A stretch of DNA of 64,000 nucleotides, from positions 124,001-188,000 of the forward strand of contig JAFABB010000046.1 in the NCBI GenBank assembly GCA_023426245.1. The letters are read 5' to 3'. The DNA is from Bacillota bacterium. GTDB lineage: Bacteria > Bacillota > UBA4882 > UBA8346. Every line of letters begins with the position of its first letter. Position 1 is the first letter of the stretch. The notes below the pieces were generated by a model. That model was not told the DNA's origin, did no database searches, and saw only the letters and a program-made list of their open reading frames with translations. Below, piece by piece: positions 1-8,858 of the stretch. A program made the translations under genes and the position numbers.

Positions 1-234
1 ACCAAGATGATTAAAATAAAACAGTTTGATACGATCAATCATCATTGTTAATGGAAGGAAAGATAGGCAATTCAAATGGATATCATTGTAGCTTCCTAAA
101 AAGTCCCGAAGGGAGTTAACGGATTCAGCAGCCCCTCTTTGAGCAACTTCATAAAGTTTCTTGATTTCTTCGGGAGGTAAGAAATAATTTTCTTGAATAC
201 TGGCTTCGTTTTGTTCGATGGCGATGTTAAGCAT
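1..234 (-). CDS. partial protein, possibly CheC/CheX-like (C-terminus beyond left edge)
   Basis: This is the 5' part (78 codons) of a minus-strand gene cut by the window edge. The ATG at 234 is preceded by AAAAGGAGCGC, a strong Shine-Dalgarno with about 6 nt spacing, and the frame stays open to base 1. The visible protein begins MLNIAIEQNEASIQENYF. Its stretch LYEVAQRGAAESVNSL vaguely resembles the helix of CheC-type phosphatases (E-x-x-N-x-G-x-G-x-x-x-A), but the key Asn is not clear, so this is a weak guess. The coding call rests on the RBS and the open frame. The family assignment is uncertain. Confidence 0.55.
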   Translation of the reverse strand, partial: MLNIAIEQNEASIQENYFLPPEEIKKLYEVAQRGAAESVNSLRDFLGSYNDIHLNCLSFLPLTMMIDRIKLFYFNHLG

Positions 235-530
235 GAAAAAGCGCTCCTTTTAAATTCTAATTCATTGTTTGGCCTAAAATGAATCAATAGAGAAAAGGTC
301 TCCTTGGATTTTGATCAACCATACATTGTTAGTTTTATATCTGTGATTCATCGTAGCCGAATTTAAGTTAATTAAATTCGCGGTTTGAAATGATATTCCT
401 TTATCGATATTAGGCGGAATGAATCGATAATTAACGGATTGGCGATATAATCTAATGTAACGGTGAAATTTAATTTATCACCGCAATAAAATGCCGAATA
501 TAAGATAATTATGCCGCTTTTTAAATGTTT

Positions 531-559
531 TTGTTCTGCTCCTTTCTTTTTGATATAAT
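531..559 (+). promoter_or_regulatory. sigma-A-type promoter, probably giving a leaderless transcript
   Basis: TTGTTC at 531-536 and TATAAT at 554-559 are separated by 17 bp. The expected transcription start, about 6-7 nt after the -10, coincides with the ATG at 566, and no Shine-Dalgarno precedes that ATG. The mRNA of the downstream glycosylase gene is therefore likely leaderless. Confidence 0.7.
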
Positions 560-565
560 TGAAAC

Positions 566-1243
566 ATGAAAAAATTTGATAACGAGTATTATTTAAAGGT
601 AATGAATATACTGCGGAATGATTTGGGAGAGCCGGATACGTTACATCAAAGCAGTCCTTTGGCCTATACCAGTTCTGCCTTGGAAGTGTTGCTTGCTACG
701 ATTTTAACTCAGGCCACTTCGGATAGAAATGCTCTTCGGGCTTGGCTGAAATTTAAACAGGTATATTCGGAACCGGAGGAAGTGTTACAAAGTGGAGAAC
801 AGCGGTTAATGGATGCAATTCATTCCGCCGGATTAGCAAACCAGAAAACCAAGACAATTATGGCTGTTCTTCAAGAAATACAGAATAAATTTGGGATCTG
901 TTCCCTGGACTCTTTGAAAGAAGACTCAAGGTTAGCTTGGAGTTTTTTGAATCATTTACCGGGAGTGGGGCCTAAAACAGCCGCCTGTACTTTATTGTTT
1001 GGACTCGGCTTTCCGAAATTTCCGGTCGACGTCCACATTCAGCGTATCGCAAAACGATCAGGTTGGATTGATGATAATCTAAATCCAGAGCAAAGCCAGG
1101 AAGTTTTGTCATCGGAGTTACCTGCGGCGTTTCATCAAAATCTTCATATATTGTTACTCAATTTAGGCCGTCGCTATTGCCGGCCGCATCAACCTCTTTG
1201 TAATAATTGTCCATTAAATGGCGAATGTCCGAAATCGTTCTAG
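566..1243 (+). CDS. endonuclease III-like DNA glycosylase (HhH-GPD, 4Fe-4S)
   Basis: Predicted base-excision-repair glycosylase/AP lyase of the Nth/MutY superfamily, 225 aa, close to the usual length. The helix-hairpin-helix LPGVGPKTA lies at 131-139 and carries the catalytic-type Lys137. The VDVH motif supplies Asp155. The C-terminus has a complete iron-sulfur loop, Cys205-x6-Cys212-x2-Cys215-x5-Cys221. Both catalytic residues are present, so it should be bifunctional like Nth. The N-terminal half is divergent from canonical Nth, so the exact substrate (oxidised pyrimidine or other) is open. The start at 566 sits right after a good promoter and lacks an RBS, pointing to leaderless translation. 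Confidence 0.88.
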   Translation: MKKFDNEYYLKVMNILRNDLGEPDTLHQSSPLAYTSSALEVLLATILTQATSDRNALRAWLKFKQVYSEPEEVLQSGEQRLMDAIHSAGLANQKTKTIMAVLQEIQNKFGICSLDSLKEDSRLAWSFLNHLPGVGPKTAACTLLFGLGFPKFPVDVHIQRIAKRSGWIDDNLNPEQSQEVLSSELPAAFHQNLHILLLNLGRRYCRPHQPLCNNCPLNGECPKSF

Positions 1244-1273
1244 TTTACATAATGCATTTTTTGATGTTATAAT
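1244..1273 (+). promoter_or_regulatory. promoter for the metallopeptidase gene
   Basis: TTTACA (1244-1249) begins one base after the upstream stop codon. With an 18-bp spacer it is followed by a perfect TATAAT (1268-1273). The downstream gene starts at 1294 with AAAGGAGC as RBS, so it has its own promoter despite the short gap. Confidence 0.65.
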
Positions 1274-1293
1274 GAGGCTAAAAGGAGCTTACC

Positions 1294-2376
1294 ATGAGAA
1301 AAAATTGGGTCTTCTTAATCGTGGTTGGGCTGATAATAAGCCTCATGATCATGATTACCATAAAAAACAATAGATTCTCGTCGTTGAATCCGAGCGTAAT
1401 GAAAATTGTAATGGCGAAACAAAATGATTGGATGAAGGTAAAAAGTAAATACCAACTTGTATTTTTAATGAATCAATATGTCAAGCAAATTCACGATTTA
1501 GAAAGGAATTTTGGGAAAATCGGTCGACGACAGGGCTATAAAATCTACACAAGCACTGAGAGTCAACAACTGTATGAATATTACCAATCATTAGCATCTT
1601 TGTTAAATTACCTGAATCACGGCAATGCGGGTAGTGTAGAGAATCAATGGGAAGGTTATCAATTCTCGAAAGATGATAATGCACCTTATCGACGGGAACA
1701 AGTCATTCAGGTCTTGTCGGAATTGAGTCACAATAAAGTTCCCAAGGCTTTTTTGAAAGGTTTAAGTATATATATATTGCCATATACAATACCTGGTGTT
1801 AGTGGTTTGGGTGGACCGGGTTATATTTTATTAAGTGCTCAAAACATTCATGAGACCTTGATTGATAACCAGCTCTCGGTCACATTGTATCATGAAATCG
1901 GACATCATGTTAACTTTACTTTTATGTCGAAGGATAATCATCAAGGCGATGCGCTATGGGCGGATTTTTTGAAAATACGCGGCGGCACTTGGCATGGGCC
2001 GGGAAATGTTAATACTGATGCCTGGGGCATCTCTAGTGAAGAAACTTTTGCTGAGGATTTTCGGATGCTGTTTGGAAATAATCAGCCTTATTTTGGTGAT
2101 TTGGCTTTGGGGGATCCCCGCATAGATTCAAGGAAAGCAGCCCGGGAAAAAAATTTTTTGATAAATCTGAAGAATGAAAAGATTAAAAACGGATATCGGT
2201 CACCCTGGATAGTGGAAGAAGGACTTTTCTTTTGGCAAAATCAAAACTTAGTGTTGTTTGTTGGTTGGTCGTTGCTAGGTTTTTCCATTTTCTTCATTCG
2301 AAAATATCAGAACCCTCGGGAAAGGGTATTCGTTTTTGGGCAAACGAAATCAATGGCAGGTTCTGGAAACTCATAG
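1294..2376 (+). CDS. predicted membrane-anchored zinc metallopeptidase
   Basis: A 360-aa protein with a hydrophobic N-terminal segment (about 5-22, signal anchor) and a second hydrophobic stretch near 318-335. The body between them is probably extracytoplasmic. A gluzincin-like zinc site is visible: HEIGHH at 200-205 (two His ligands and the catalytic Glu201), with a downstream SSEETFAEDF segment (248-257) that can supply the third Glu ligand. This arrangement resembles anthrax-lethal-factor-type and related bacterial peptidases. RBS AAAGGAGC precedes the ATG. The gene is monocistronic, with its own promoter and a rho-independent terminator after it. The substrate is unknown. Confidence 0.75.
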   Translation: MRKNWVFLIVVGLIISLMIMITIKNNRFSSLNPSVMKIVMAKQNDWMKVKSKYQLVFLMNQYVKQIHDLERNFGKIGRRQGYKIYTSTESQQLYEYYQSLASLLNYLNHGNAGSVENQWEGYQFSKDDNAPYRREQVIQVLSELSHNKVPKAFLKGLSIYILPYTIPGVSGLGGPGYILLSAQNIHETLIDNQLSVTLYHEIGHHVNFTFMSKDNHQGDALWADFLKIRGGTWHGPGNVNTDAWGISSEETFAEDFRMLFGNNQPYFGDLALGDPRIDSRKAAREKNFLINLKNEKIKNGYRSPWIVEEGLFFWQNQNLVLFVGWSLLGFSIFFIRKYQNPRERVFVFGQTKSMAGSGNS

Positions 2377-2402
2377 GTGAAATGAAAACATCATATTTTG
2401 TA

Positions 2403-2440
2403 AAAAGGGACAGTCATGGGAAAAAGACGGTCCCTTTTCG
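2403..2440 (+). terminator. rho-independent terminator after the metallopeptidase gene
   Basis: AAAAGGGAC (2403-2411) pairs perfectly with GTCCCTTTT (2430-2438) across an 18-nt loop. The 3' arm ends in a T run. It lies between the peptidase gene and the histidine kinase gene. Confidence 0.65.
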
Positions 2441-2539
2441 TTGTATTGTCAAGGCAGGAAATTGGAAATAAGGGCACGAATTGGTCTAATTCAAGTAAAA
2501 CTTAAGCATCTTTATCATGGGTCTTAGAAGGTGAGTCCG

Positions 2540-4354
2540 TTGAAAGATTTTGGCTTAAAGTCCAGGATTGGGAATATGTCCTTGCATTCGCGCTTAGTAC
2601 TATATTTTGTAATTATTTCAATCATTCCAATCATGCTGATTGGTGTCATATCCTATAGGATTGCATTGAATATTATTACTGATCGAGCAGTTCAATTCAG
2701 TAAACAAATGATCGATCAGGTAACCGGCGAGATCGATAATTTATTACTGGATGCCTATCGGGTATCGGTGATGGTGGCCGATGATCCAACGACTCAAATG
2801 GTACTTAGAAAACCTTTGGAGGGAAATATTGCCAGACGCTATTCAACGGATTTAATCATGGATACCCGTTTGAATTTTATCCAAAGCAATTATCGAAATG
2901 AGTTCTTTGGGTTCTATGCTGTAGGCGCCAATGGCAGTAAATACAAATCCAATTTTTACTCAGTGAAAAGTAATGATCTAAGGCGGATGGATTGGTATAA
3001 AAAAATTATTCAATCGAAAAAACCCGTATGGTTTAAAACCCATAAAGGCTCGTTTGTGGTGGAAACTCTTGACCAATTATTGGTATCGGTTGGATTTCCT
3101 ATTATTGACAAAGCTACGGGAAAAACTTTAGGTGTAGTCGTCATTGATATCGACGAAAATCTTTTCTCCACCTTAACCAGCTCGAGGCTGGGAAAAACCG
3201 GATTTATGTTTATTCAGGATAGTCAGAATAATGCCATTACTTATCCGGATAAATCGGTGGTTTCACTTAAAATCCCGGTTCGAAAAAAGGAATGGAAATG
3301 GATGGAGAATTTTCAAAAAAAACAATACTTAACAATTGATGGACACCGTTCCATGATATTCTATAAAGCTTCGACGGTAAATGACTGGAAAATCGGAGGG
3401 GTCTTGCCTCTTTCCGATTTCACAAAGGAAAGTCGAGTAGTAGGCCTGGTAATTACAGGAATGTGTCTGGCGGTTTGTATCATTGCTTTGTTCATTGCCT
3501 GGATAATTGGAGGAACCATTGTCAATCCGATTCGGAAATTGATATTTTTAATGCGGAAAGCCGAAGACGGTAATCTTTCGGTAACCATGAATGTTAAATA
3601 CAACGATGAGATTGGCCAGTTGGGCAAGAGCTTCAATGTGATGTTGGGAAAGATCAGTAAACTGATGGATAAAGTCTTTGAAGAACAACAGGAAATTCGC
3701 AAGGCAGAATTTAAGGCATTGCAAGCGCAGATTAATCCGCATTTTTTGTATAATACTTTAGATTCTATCATTTGGTTGGCAAGAGCCCATCGGGATGACG
3801 AGGTAGTCGCCATGGTCAATGCCTTGACGAAACTATTTCGAATTGCTCTCAGCCGGGGTCAGGAAATTATTACAATTCAAGAGGAAATTGAGCACGTAAA
3901 TAGCTATTTAACCATTCAACATATCCGCTATAAGAATAAATTTACCTATGATGTTTCCGTCCCAGAAAATCTTGTCCAATATAGAATTTTGAAACTCATC
4001 CTACAACCGATTATTGAAAATGCTATTTACCATGGCATTAAGATGAAACGGGAAGAGGGTCATATTTCTTTACTGGCCTATGAAAGCGGTGAATGTGTTG
4101 TTTTTGAGATCCAAGATACAGGCATTGGAATGACAGAAGAAACCCTAGCCGCTTTAAACAATACATTAAAAGATGTTTCCGGAGAGAAATTGGAAAGTTA
4201 TGGCTTGCGGAATGTGAATGAGCGAATTAAAATTTATTTTGGTAAGGATTATGGATTAAGTTTTACTAGTCAATATGGTATTGGAACAAAGGTAGAGATA
4301 AAAATCCCCAAAATAATGGAGGTCGAGGATAATGCTAAAAGTGGTCTTGGTTGA
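2540..4354 (+). CDS. YesM-type sensor histidine kinase
   Basis: Membrane sensor kinase of the HisKA_7TM-less LytS/YesM class. Transmembrane helix 1 (about residues 20-42) is followed by a roughly 265-residue extracytoplasmic dCache-like sensor and a second helix near 305-327. Then come a HAMP segment, the histidine motif QINPHFLYN (phospho-acceptor His401 by my numbering) and a HATPase domain (N box IIENAIYHG, G box DTGIGM, GLRNVNERI). I place the start at TTG 2540 because AAGGTGA lies 5 nt upstream. A GTG nine bases earlier has no room for an RBS. The gene overlaps the response regulator by 23 nt. By context the pair likely senses the sugar imported by the downstream Ytf-like transporter. 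Confidence 0.9.
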   Translation: MKDFGLKSRIGNMSLHSRLVLYFVIISIIPIMLIGVISYRIALNIITDRAVQFSKQMIDQVTGEIDNLLLDAYRVSVMVADDPTTQMVLRKPLEGNIARRYSTDLIMDTRLNFIQSNYRNEFFGFYAVGANGSKYKSNFYSVKSNDLRRMDWYKKIIQSKKPVWFKTHKGSFVVETLDQLLVSVGFPIIDKATGKTLGVVVIDIDENLFSTLTSSRLGKTGFMFIQDSQNNAITYPDKSVVSLKIPVRKKEWKWMENFQKKQYLTIDGHRSMIFYKASTVNDWKIGGVLPLSDFTKESRVVGLVITGMCLAVCIIALFIAWIIGGTIVNPIRKLIFLMRKAEDGNLSVTMNVKYNDEIGQLGKSFNVMLGKISKLMDKVFEEQQEIRKAEFKALQAQINPHFLYNTLDSIIWLARAHRDDEVVAMVNALTKLFRIALSRGQEIITIQEEIEHVNSYLTIQHIRYKNKFTYDVSVPENLVQYRILKLILQPIIENAIYHGIKMKREEGHISLLAYESGECVVFEIQDTGIGMTEETLAALNNTLKDVSGEKLESYGLRNVNERIKIYFGKDYGLSFTSQYGIGTKVEIKIPKIMEVEDNAKSGLG

Positions 4355-5960
4355 TGATGAAGAAATCATTCGTGAGGGGCTTTTAGTATCTGTTCCATGG
4401 GAAAAACTGGGGTTTAATGTCGTTGGGCAGGCGGAAGATGGTGAACAGGCTGCACAAGTTATTGAAGAGACAAACCCGGATGTTGTCATTACTGATATTA
4501 AAATGCCCTTTGTCGATGGTTTACAACTTATTGAAATGGTCAAACCACGATATCAGGATCTTTATATCATAATTATCAGCGGTCATGATGAATTTCAATA
4601 TGCTCAGAAAGCTCTGAAGCTCGGAGCCTTTGATTATATTTTAAAGCCGATTGACTTGGATTATTTGGAAACATTATTGCGGAAAATTAGCAGTGATAAC
4701 GAACAACGCTGTCTGAAAGATGGAGAAGTATACACCTTAAAAGAAAAGTATGCCAGTAATTTGCCATTTTTGCGGGAAAGGTTTTTGTGGGATATTATCA
4801 ATGAAAATATTGAAGAGCACAAACTCACTTCCAGACTAGAAGATTTGGAGCTCATAAGAGAGCAATGCTATGTAGTACTCATCGTTCAATTGGATAATTA
4901 TTATGTCATAACTTCTGAAATGGATGATGCACAGCGCCGGCTCATGGAAAAATCATTTGAGGAAACCGTTAAGGGGTTGTGTCCTGTTAAACAAAGTACA
5001 GTATTGTCTGCTAAAGCTGCTCATGAATTAGTCATTATCGTTTGGAGTTCCAATGCGGAAGAAATTAAAACAGAATTGGCAGGCTTTTTGGAGAAAATTC
5101 ACCAAAAGATTAGGGAACTCAATAAATTTACAGTCACAACCGGAATCGGAAACATCGCTATGTCCTTGGATTCTTTGGCCCTATCCTATCGCCAGGCTGG
5201 AGAAATTCTTGATGATAAATTTGTCTTAGGGAAAAATTGTGATTTGTATTTTAAAGATTTACGTCAGCTTCCCAAAACGGAATTAAAATTAAATGATTAC
5301 GACGAGACAACTTTGCTTTCTGCAATTAAATTAGGTGATAAGCAAGGAGTTAATGAAAGATTGGCTGCTTTAGCGGCCAGTTTGCGGACCAGTGGCGGAT
5401 CTCATCTTTATATGCAATTTATTATGGGTGATATCTATCGACAGGCATTGAAAGTATTAAAAGAAGCGGGAGGGTCTGGTGAAGAATTATTTAATGATCC
5501 TCTCGAAGTATATCATAAAATGATAGCTTATCAGACTGTCGAAGATATGACAGGACAACTTGCAGAAACACTCTTTAAAATTATCGATTACATTTTTATG
5601 AAACGGAATAATAAATTTTATCAGTCGACTGAAAAAGCCAAAGAGTTTCTAAAGCTAAATTATGCCAAGGAAGATTTAACTTTGGAAGATGTAGCTCGGC
5701 ACGTTAATTTGGCTCCCAGCTATCTTAGCTTTATTTTTAAACAGGAGGCTGGTACCAATTTTGTAGATTTTTTAAATCAGATCCGACTCGAAAAGGCCAA
5801 ACAACTTTTGATGATCTCCGATTGTAAAAGTTATGAAGTATCTTATAAAGTTGGCTACAATAACCCAACCTATTTCAGTACTATCTTTAAAAAGTATGTT
5901 GGTGTTTCACCAACAGAATATAAAAACCGGTTTAAAGGGAGTAAGGTCAGTAAAGAATAA
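4332..5960 (+). CDS. YesN-type response regulator (REC + AraC HTH)
   Basis: Cytoplasmic transcription factor of 542 aa, the usual YesN length. The receiver domain (1-120) has the acidic pair Asp8/Asp9, phospho-acceptor Asp55 in VVITDIKMP and Lys105 in YILKPID. A middle domain of about 300 residues follows. The C-terminal AraC-type double HTH (about 435-535) carries the family signature VGYNNPTYFSTIFKKYVGVSP. The ATG lies inside the kinase gene, so translation is probably coupled. The likely targets are the promoter upstream of the sugar-binding protein gene at 6278 and perhaps the orphan binding protein at 11336. Confidence 0.92.
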   Translation: MLKVVLVDDEEIIREGLLVSVPWEKLGFNVVGQAEDGEQAAQVIEETNPDVVITDIKMPFVDGLQLIEMVKPRYQDLYIIIISGHDEFQYAQKALKLGAFDYILKPIDLDYLETLLRKISSDNEQRCLKDGEVYTLKEKYASNLPFLRERFLWDIINENIEEHKLTSRLEDLELIREQCYVVLIVQLDNYYVITSEMDDAQRRLMEKSFEETVKGLCPVKQSTVLSAKAAHELVIIVWSSNAEEIKTELAGFLEKIHQKIRELNKFTVTTGIGNIAMSLDSLALSYRQAGEILDDKFVLGKNCDLYFKDLRQLPKTELKLNDYDETTLLSAIKLGDKQGVNERLAALAASLRTSGGSHLYMQFIMGDIYRQALKVLKEAGGSGEELFNDPLEVYHKMIAYQTVEDMTGQLAETLFKIIDYIFMKRNNKFYQSTEKAKEFLKLNYAKEDLTLEDVARHVNLAPSYLSFIFKQEAGTNFVDFLNQIRLEKAKQLLMISDCKSYEVSYKVGYNNPTYFSTIFKKYVGVSPTEYKNRFKGSKVSKE

Positions 5961-5990
5961 GTATGATTTCTATTGAATAAGAGTTGATTT

Positions 5991-6014
5991 AAAACACCTT
6001 CGGGTGTTTTTTTA
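5991..6014 (+). terminator. rho-independent terminator after the two-component operon
   Basis: AAAACACC (5991-5998), a TTCG tetraloop and GGTGTTTT (6003-6010), followed by further T residues. A compact, near-ideal terminator with the stable UUCG loop. Confidence 0.9.
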
Positions 6015-6277
6015 TTTGCTTTTCAATTCTTGTTAATGGATGCCGCGTATTGCAAGATGTTTTTGTAATAATAAAGTTAACATAGGTTTTAGGACCGAAA
6101 AAATATTAAATGTTTTTTAAAAATAGTTGATTCATTTTTTATGAATTAACAGCTAAGATGAACCTAGACTTTAGCGCCTCTATTGGTAATGGAGGTTCGC
6201 AAAATCAGTAGTTTGATATTTAGAATCAAAAGGCGTTAAGGTTAAAAATTATTTAAATTAAAGGGGGATAATGTTTG
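6015..6277 (+). promoter_or_regulatory. regulatory gap upstream of the sugar-binding protein gene
   Basis: This AT-rich gap separates the two-component terminator from the transporter. It holds an imperfect hairpin, CCTCTAT (about 6177-6183) pairing with ATGGAGG (about 6189-6195), which could be a regulator site or an mRNA structure. I could not pick a clear -35/-10 pair. A YesN-type regulator would be expected to bind direct repeats here. Confidence 0.35.
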
Positions 6278-7222
6278 ATGAAAAAAAGTATGCTGGTAGT
6301 GGCTGTACTGTTATTAGTCCTAATCATGACTGTCAGTATATGTGGTGCTGCTAAAAAGTATGTTATCGGATTTTCACAACTTGGTGCAGAGAGTGGTTGG
6401 CGTGATGCTGAAACCGAATCGGTTAAGTCGGCTGCTGTTAAAATGGGTATTAATCTGAAATTCTCCGATGCTCAACAGAAACAAGAAAATCAGATTAAAG
6501 CACTTCGGGCTTTCATTGCCCAAAAGGTGGATGGTATTTTACTCGCACCGGTTGTAGAATCCGGTTGGGATGATGTCTTAAGAGAAGCTAAGGATGCTAA
6601 AATCCCGGTTGTTTTGTTAGACCGCGGTATTGCTACCCAAGATGATTCTCTTTATGTATGCAAAATTACTTCCGATTTCATTTGGGAAGGAAATGCCGCC
6701 GCCCAGTGGTTAGCTAAGAAAATGAATAGCAAAGCGAATATTGCAGAATTGGAGGGAACTCCTGGCGCTTCCGCAGCAATCGATCGCAAAAAAGGCTTTG
6801 AAGATGCCATTAAAAAGTTCCCGGGCATGAAAATTGTTAAGAGTCAAACGGGTAACTTTACCCGCGCAGGCGGTAAAGAAGTCATGGAGGCTTTCTTAAA
6901 GGCCGATCCATCAATCAACGCGGTATACGCCCATAACGACGATATGGCTTTAGGAGCAATTCAGGCTATTGAAGAAGCAGGCAAGAAACCCGGAGTAGAT
7001 ATCATCACTGTTTCGATTGATGGCATTAAACCGATATTCGAAGCCATGGTAGCCGGCAAAGCTAATTGCACGGTTGAATGTAATCCTTTACTCGGCCCGA
7101 TTGGGTTCCAAACAGTCATCGGCGCTATTAACGGTAAGAAATATCCGAAGTGGGTTGTGCAAAAAGACGGTGTCTTCCCGCAAGAAATAGCAGCTAAAAC
7201 ATTGCCGACCAGAAAGTATTGA
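6278..7222 (+). CDS. ytfQ: sugar ABC transporter substrate-binding protein, YtfQ-like
   Basis: Periplasmic binding protein of the ribose/galactofuranose family, about 314 aa. A signal peptide (about 1-24) precedes the mature start KKYVIGFSQ. Stretches such as AESGWRDAET, QQKQENQIKA, GILLAPVVESGWDDVL and YAHNDDMALGAIQAI closely follow E. coli YtfQ as I remember it, so galactofuranose or a related furanose is the best guess for ligand. I prefer ATG 6278 over the TTG just before it because of GGGGGA about 9 nt upstream. The signal region has a Cys, but VSIC is not a good lipobox. First gene of the ytfQ-ytfR-ytfT-yjfF-like operon. Confidence 0.88.
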   Translation: MKKSMLVVAVLLLVLIMTVSICGAAKKYVIGFSQLGAESGWRDAETESVKSAAVKMGINLKFSDAQQKQENQIKALRAFIAQKVDGILLAPVVESGWDDVLREAKDAKIPVVLLDRGIATQDDSLYVCKITSDFIWEGNAAAQWLAKKMNSKANIAELEGTPGASAAIDRKKGFEDAIKKFPGMKIVKSQTGNFTRAGGKEVMEAFLKADPSINAVYAHNDDMALGAIQAIEEAGKKPGVDIITVSIDGIKPIFEAMVAGKANCTVECNPLLGPIGFQTVIGAINGKKYPKWVVQKDGVFPQEIAAKTLPTRKY

Positions 7223-7230
7223 TTGAAAGG

Positions 7231-7270
7231 CCGGTTTGCTTTCTAATCATTGGAGCGGAAAGCAAGCCGG
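7231..7270 (+). promoter_or_regulatory. intercistronic hairpin after the binding-protein gene
   Basis: CCGGTTTGCTTTC (7231-7243) pairs with GAAAGCAAGCCGG (7258-7270): 13 bp with a single G-U wobble and a 14-nt loop. No T run follows, so it is more likely a 3'-end-stabilising or partial-termination hairpin that keeps binding-protein mRNA above that of the ATPase and permeases. Confidence 0.7.
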
Positions 7271-7342
7271 TATTCTAATTTCTGCAATTTTCTCCCTGGT
7301 TTTTAATCCGGGTGACTAAATAAATTGACAAAGAGGTCTACC

Positions 7343-8851
7343 ATGACTGAAATCATTCCAATTCTTTCTGCAAATGGAGTTAGTAAGAGCTTTCCTGGCG
7401 TAAAAGCTCTGACGAATGTGGACTTTATTTTAAAGCCGGGAGAAGTTCATGCCTTAATGGGAGAAAACGGGGCGGGCAAATCGACCCTCATTAAGTTATT
7501 AACCGGAGTATATCAAAAGGATGAAGGGCAGATATTTTTGGCTGGTAAGGAAATCAACCCTGTTTCTCCCGGCCAGGCTCAAGAAATGGGTATCAGTACT
7601 GTATATCAGGAAGTCAATTTGATACCGACACTGTCTGTTGCTGAAAATATTTTTTTGGGCAGGCAACCGATGCGATTTGGAATGATAGATTGGGAAAAGA
7701 CTAAAACAGGAGCAGAGGCTGCACTACAACGACTCAATTTATTTCTGGATGTAAAGCAACAACTATCGTCTTTTTCAATTGCAATTCAACAAATGGTTGC
7801 CATAGCCAGAGCTTTAGATTTTTCCGCTAAAATTTTAATTTTGGATGAACCAACATCAAGTCTGGATCAAAATGAAGTGCAGCAGTTATTTGCAGTAATT
7901 AAGAAATTAAAACAAGAAGGATTAGGAATTATTTTTGTTACCCATTTTTTAGATCAGGTTTACGAAATTACTGATCGGATTACGGTATTAAGAAATGGTA
8001 AATTGGTAGGTGAGTTTCAAACCGCATCCTTGCCCAAAGTAGAACTGATTGCCAAAATGATGGGGAAAGACTTGGTAGAATTGGATGAAACCGCAACCAA
8101 TAATCTTGCCCAAAAAGAAACGGACAAAGCGCCGTTTGTTGAGATTAAAAACCTGGGTAGGAGAGGTACCATAGCACCCTTTGATATGAACGTATATTCC
8201 GGTGAAGTCCTCGGTTTGGCTGGTTTACTTGGTTCGGGACGTACTGAAATCGCGAGGCTCTTGTTTGGCATTGATAAAGCAGATCAAGGAGAGATCCGGG
8301 TTAATCATAAATTGATAAACATGTCTTCAGCTAAAAAAGCAATTGAATGCGGGTTTGGTTTTTGTCCGGAAGATCGGAAAACTTCAGGTATTATCGAAGA
8401 ACTTACAGTGAGAGAAAATATCATTTTAGCTCTCCAGGCGAGTAAAGGATGGTTTCGTCCCCTCTCTCGAAAAATGCAGCAGGAAGTCGCTGATAATTAT
8501 ATTCGCGCTTTAAATATTGCCACCCCAAACGCAAACCAGAAAATTAAGCATTTGAGTGGTGGCAATCAACAAAAGGCCATCGTTGGCCGATGGCTTGCTT
8601 CCCATCCCCAATTATTGATTTTAGATGAACCAACCCGGGGTATTGATGTAGGAGCCAAAACGGAAATTCAAAAATTAATCCTTTCCTTAAGCAAAGAAGG
8701 TATGTCCATTATATTCATTTCCTCTGAATTGAGTGAAGTTGTACGATGTGCGCACCGGGTTGCTGTTTTACGAGATCGGGTCAAAATAGGTGAGTTGACA
8801 GGTGAGCAAATTGAAGAGCATATCATAATGCATACAATTGCAGAAGGATAA
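7343..8851 (+). CDS. ytfR: sugar ABC transporter ATP-binding protein, YtfR-like (two NBDs)
   Basis: Cytoplasmic ATPase with two fused nucleotide-binding domains, about 502 aa, the usual size for RbsA/YtfR. The N-terminal NBD has Walker A GENGAGKST, Walker B LILDEPTSSLD and THFLDQVYEI around the H-loop. The C-terminal NBD has the degenerate Walker A GLLGSGRTE, signature LSGGNQQK and Walker B LLILDEPTRGIDVG. Degeneration of the second Walker A is normal in this family. Start: ATG 7343 with AAAGAGG upstream; the frame opens earlier at a TTG without an RBS. Seven nucleotides separate it from the permease gene. Confidence 0.92.
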   Translation: MTEIIPILSANGVSKSFPGVKALTNVDFILKPGEVHALMGENGAGKSTLIKLLTGVYQKDEGQIFLAGKEINPVSPGQAQEMGISTVYQEVNLIPTLSVAENIFLGRQPMRFGMIDWEKTKTGAEAALQRLNLFLDVKQQLSSFSIAIQQMVAIARALDFSAKILILDEPTSSLDQNEVQQLFAVIKKLKQEGLGIIFVTHFLDQVYEITDRITVLRNGKLVGEFQTASLPKVELIAKMMGKDLVELDETATNNLAQKETDKAPFVEIKNLGRRGTIAPFDMNVYSGEVLGLAGLLGSGRTEIARLLFGIDKADQGEIRVNHKLINMSSAKKAIECGFGFCPEDRKTSGIIEELTVRENIILALQASKGWFRPLSRKMQQEVADNYIRALNIATPNANQKIKHLSGGNQQKAIVGRWLASHPQLLILDEPTRGIDVGAKTEIQKLILSLSKEGMSIIFISSELSEVVRCAHRVAVLRDRVKIGELTGEQIEEHIIMHTIAEG

Positions 8852-8858
8852 AATAGCC

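Noticed and set aside
3361..3819. 152-codon minus frame opposite the YesM-type kinase
   Set aside because: Antisense shadow of the HAMP and HisK region, with low-complexity Ser/Ile/Thr translation and no RBS.
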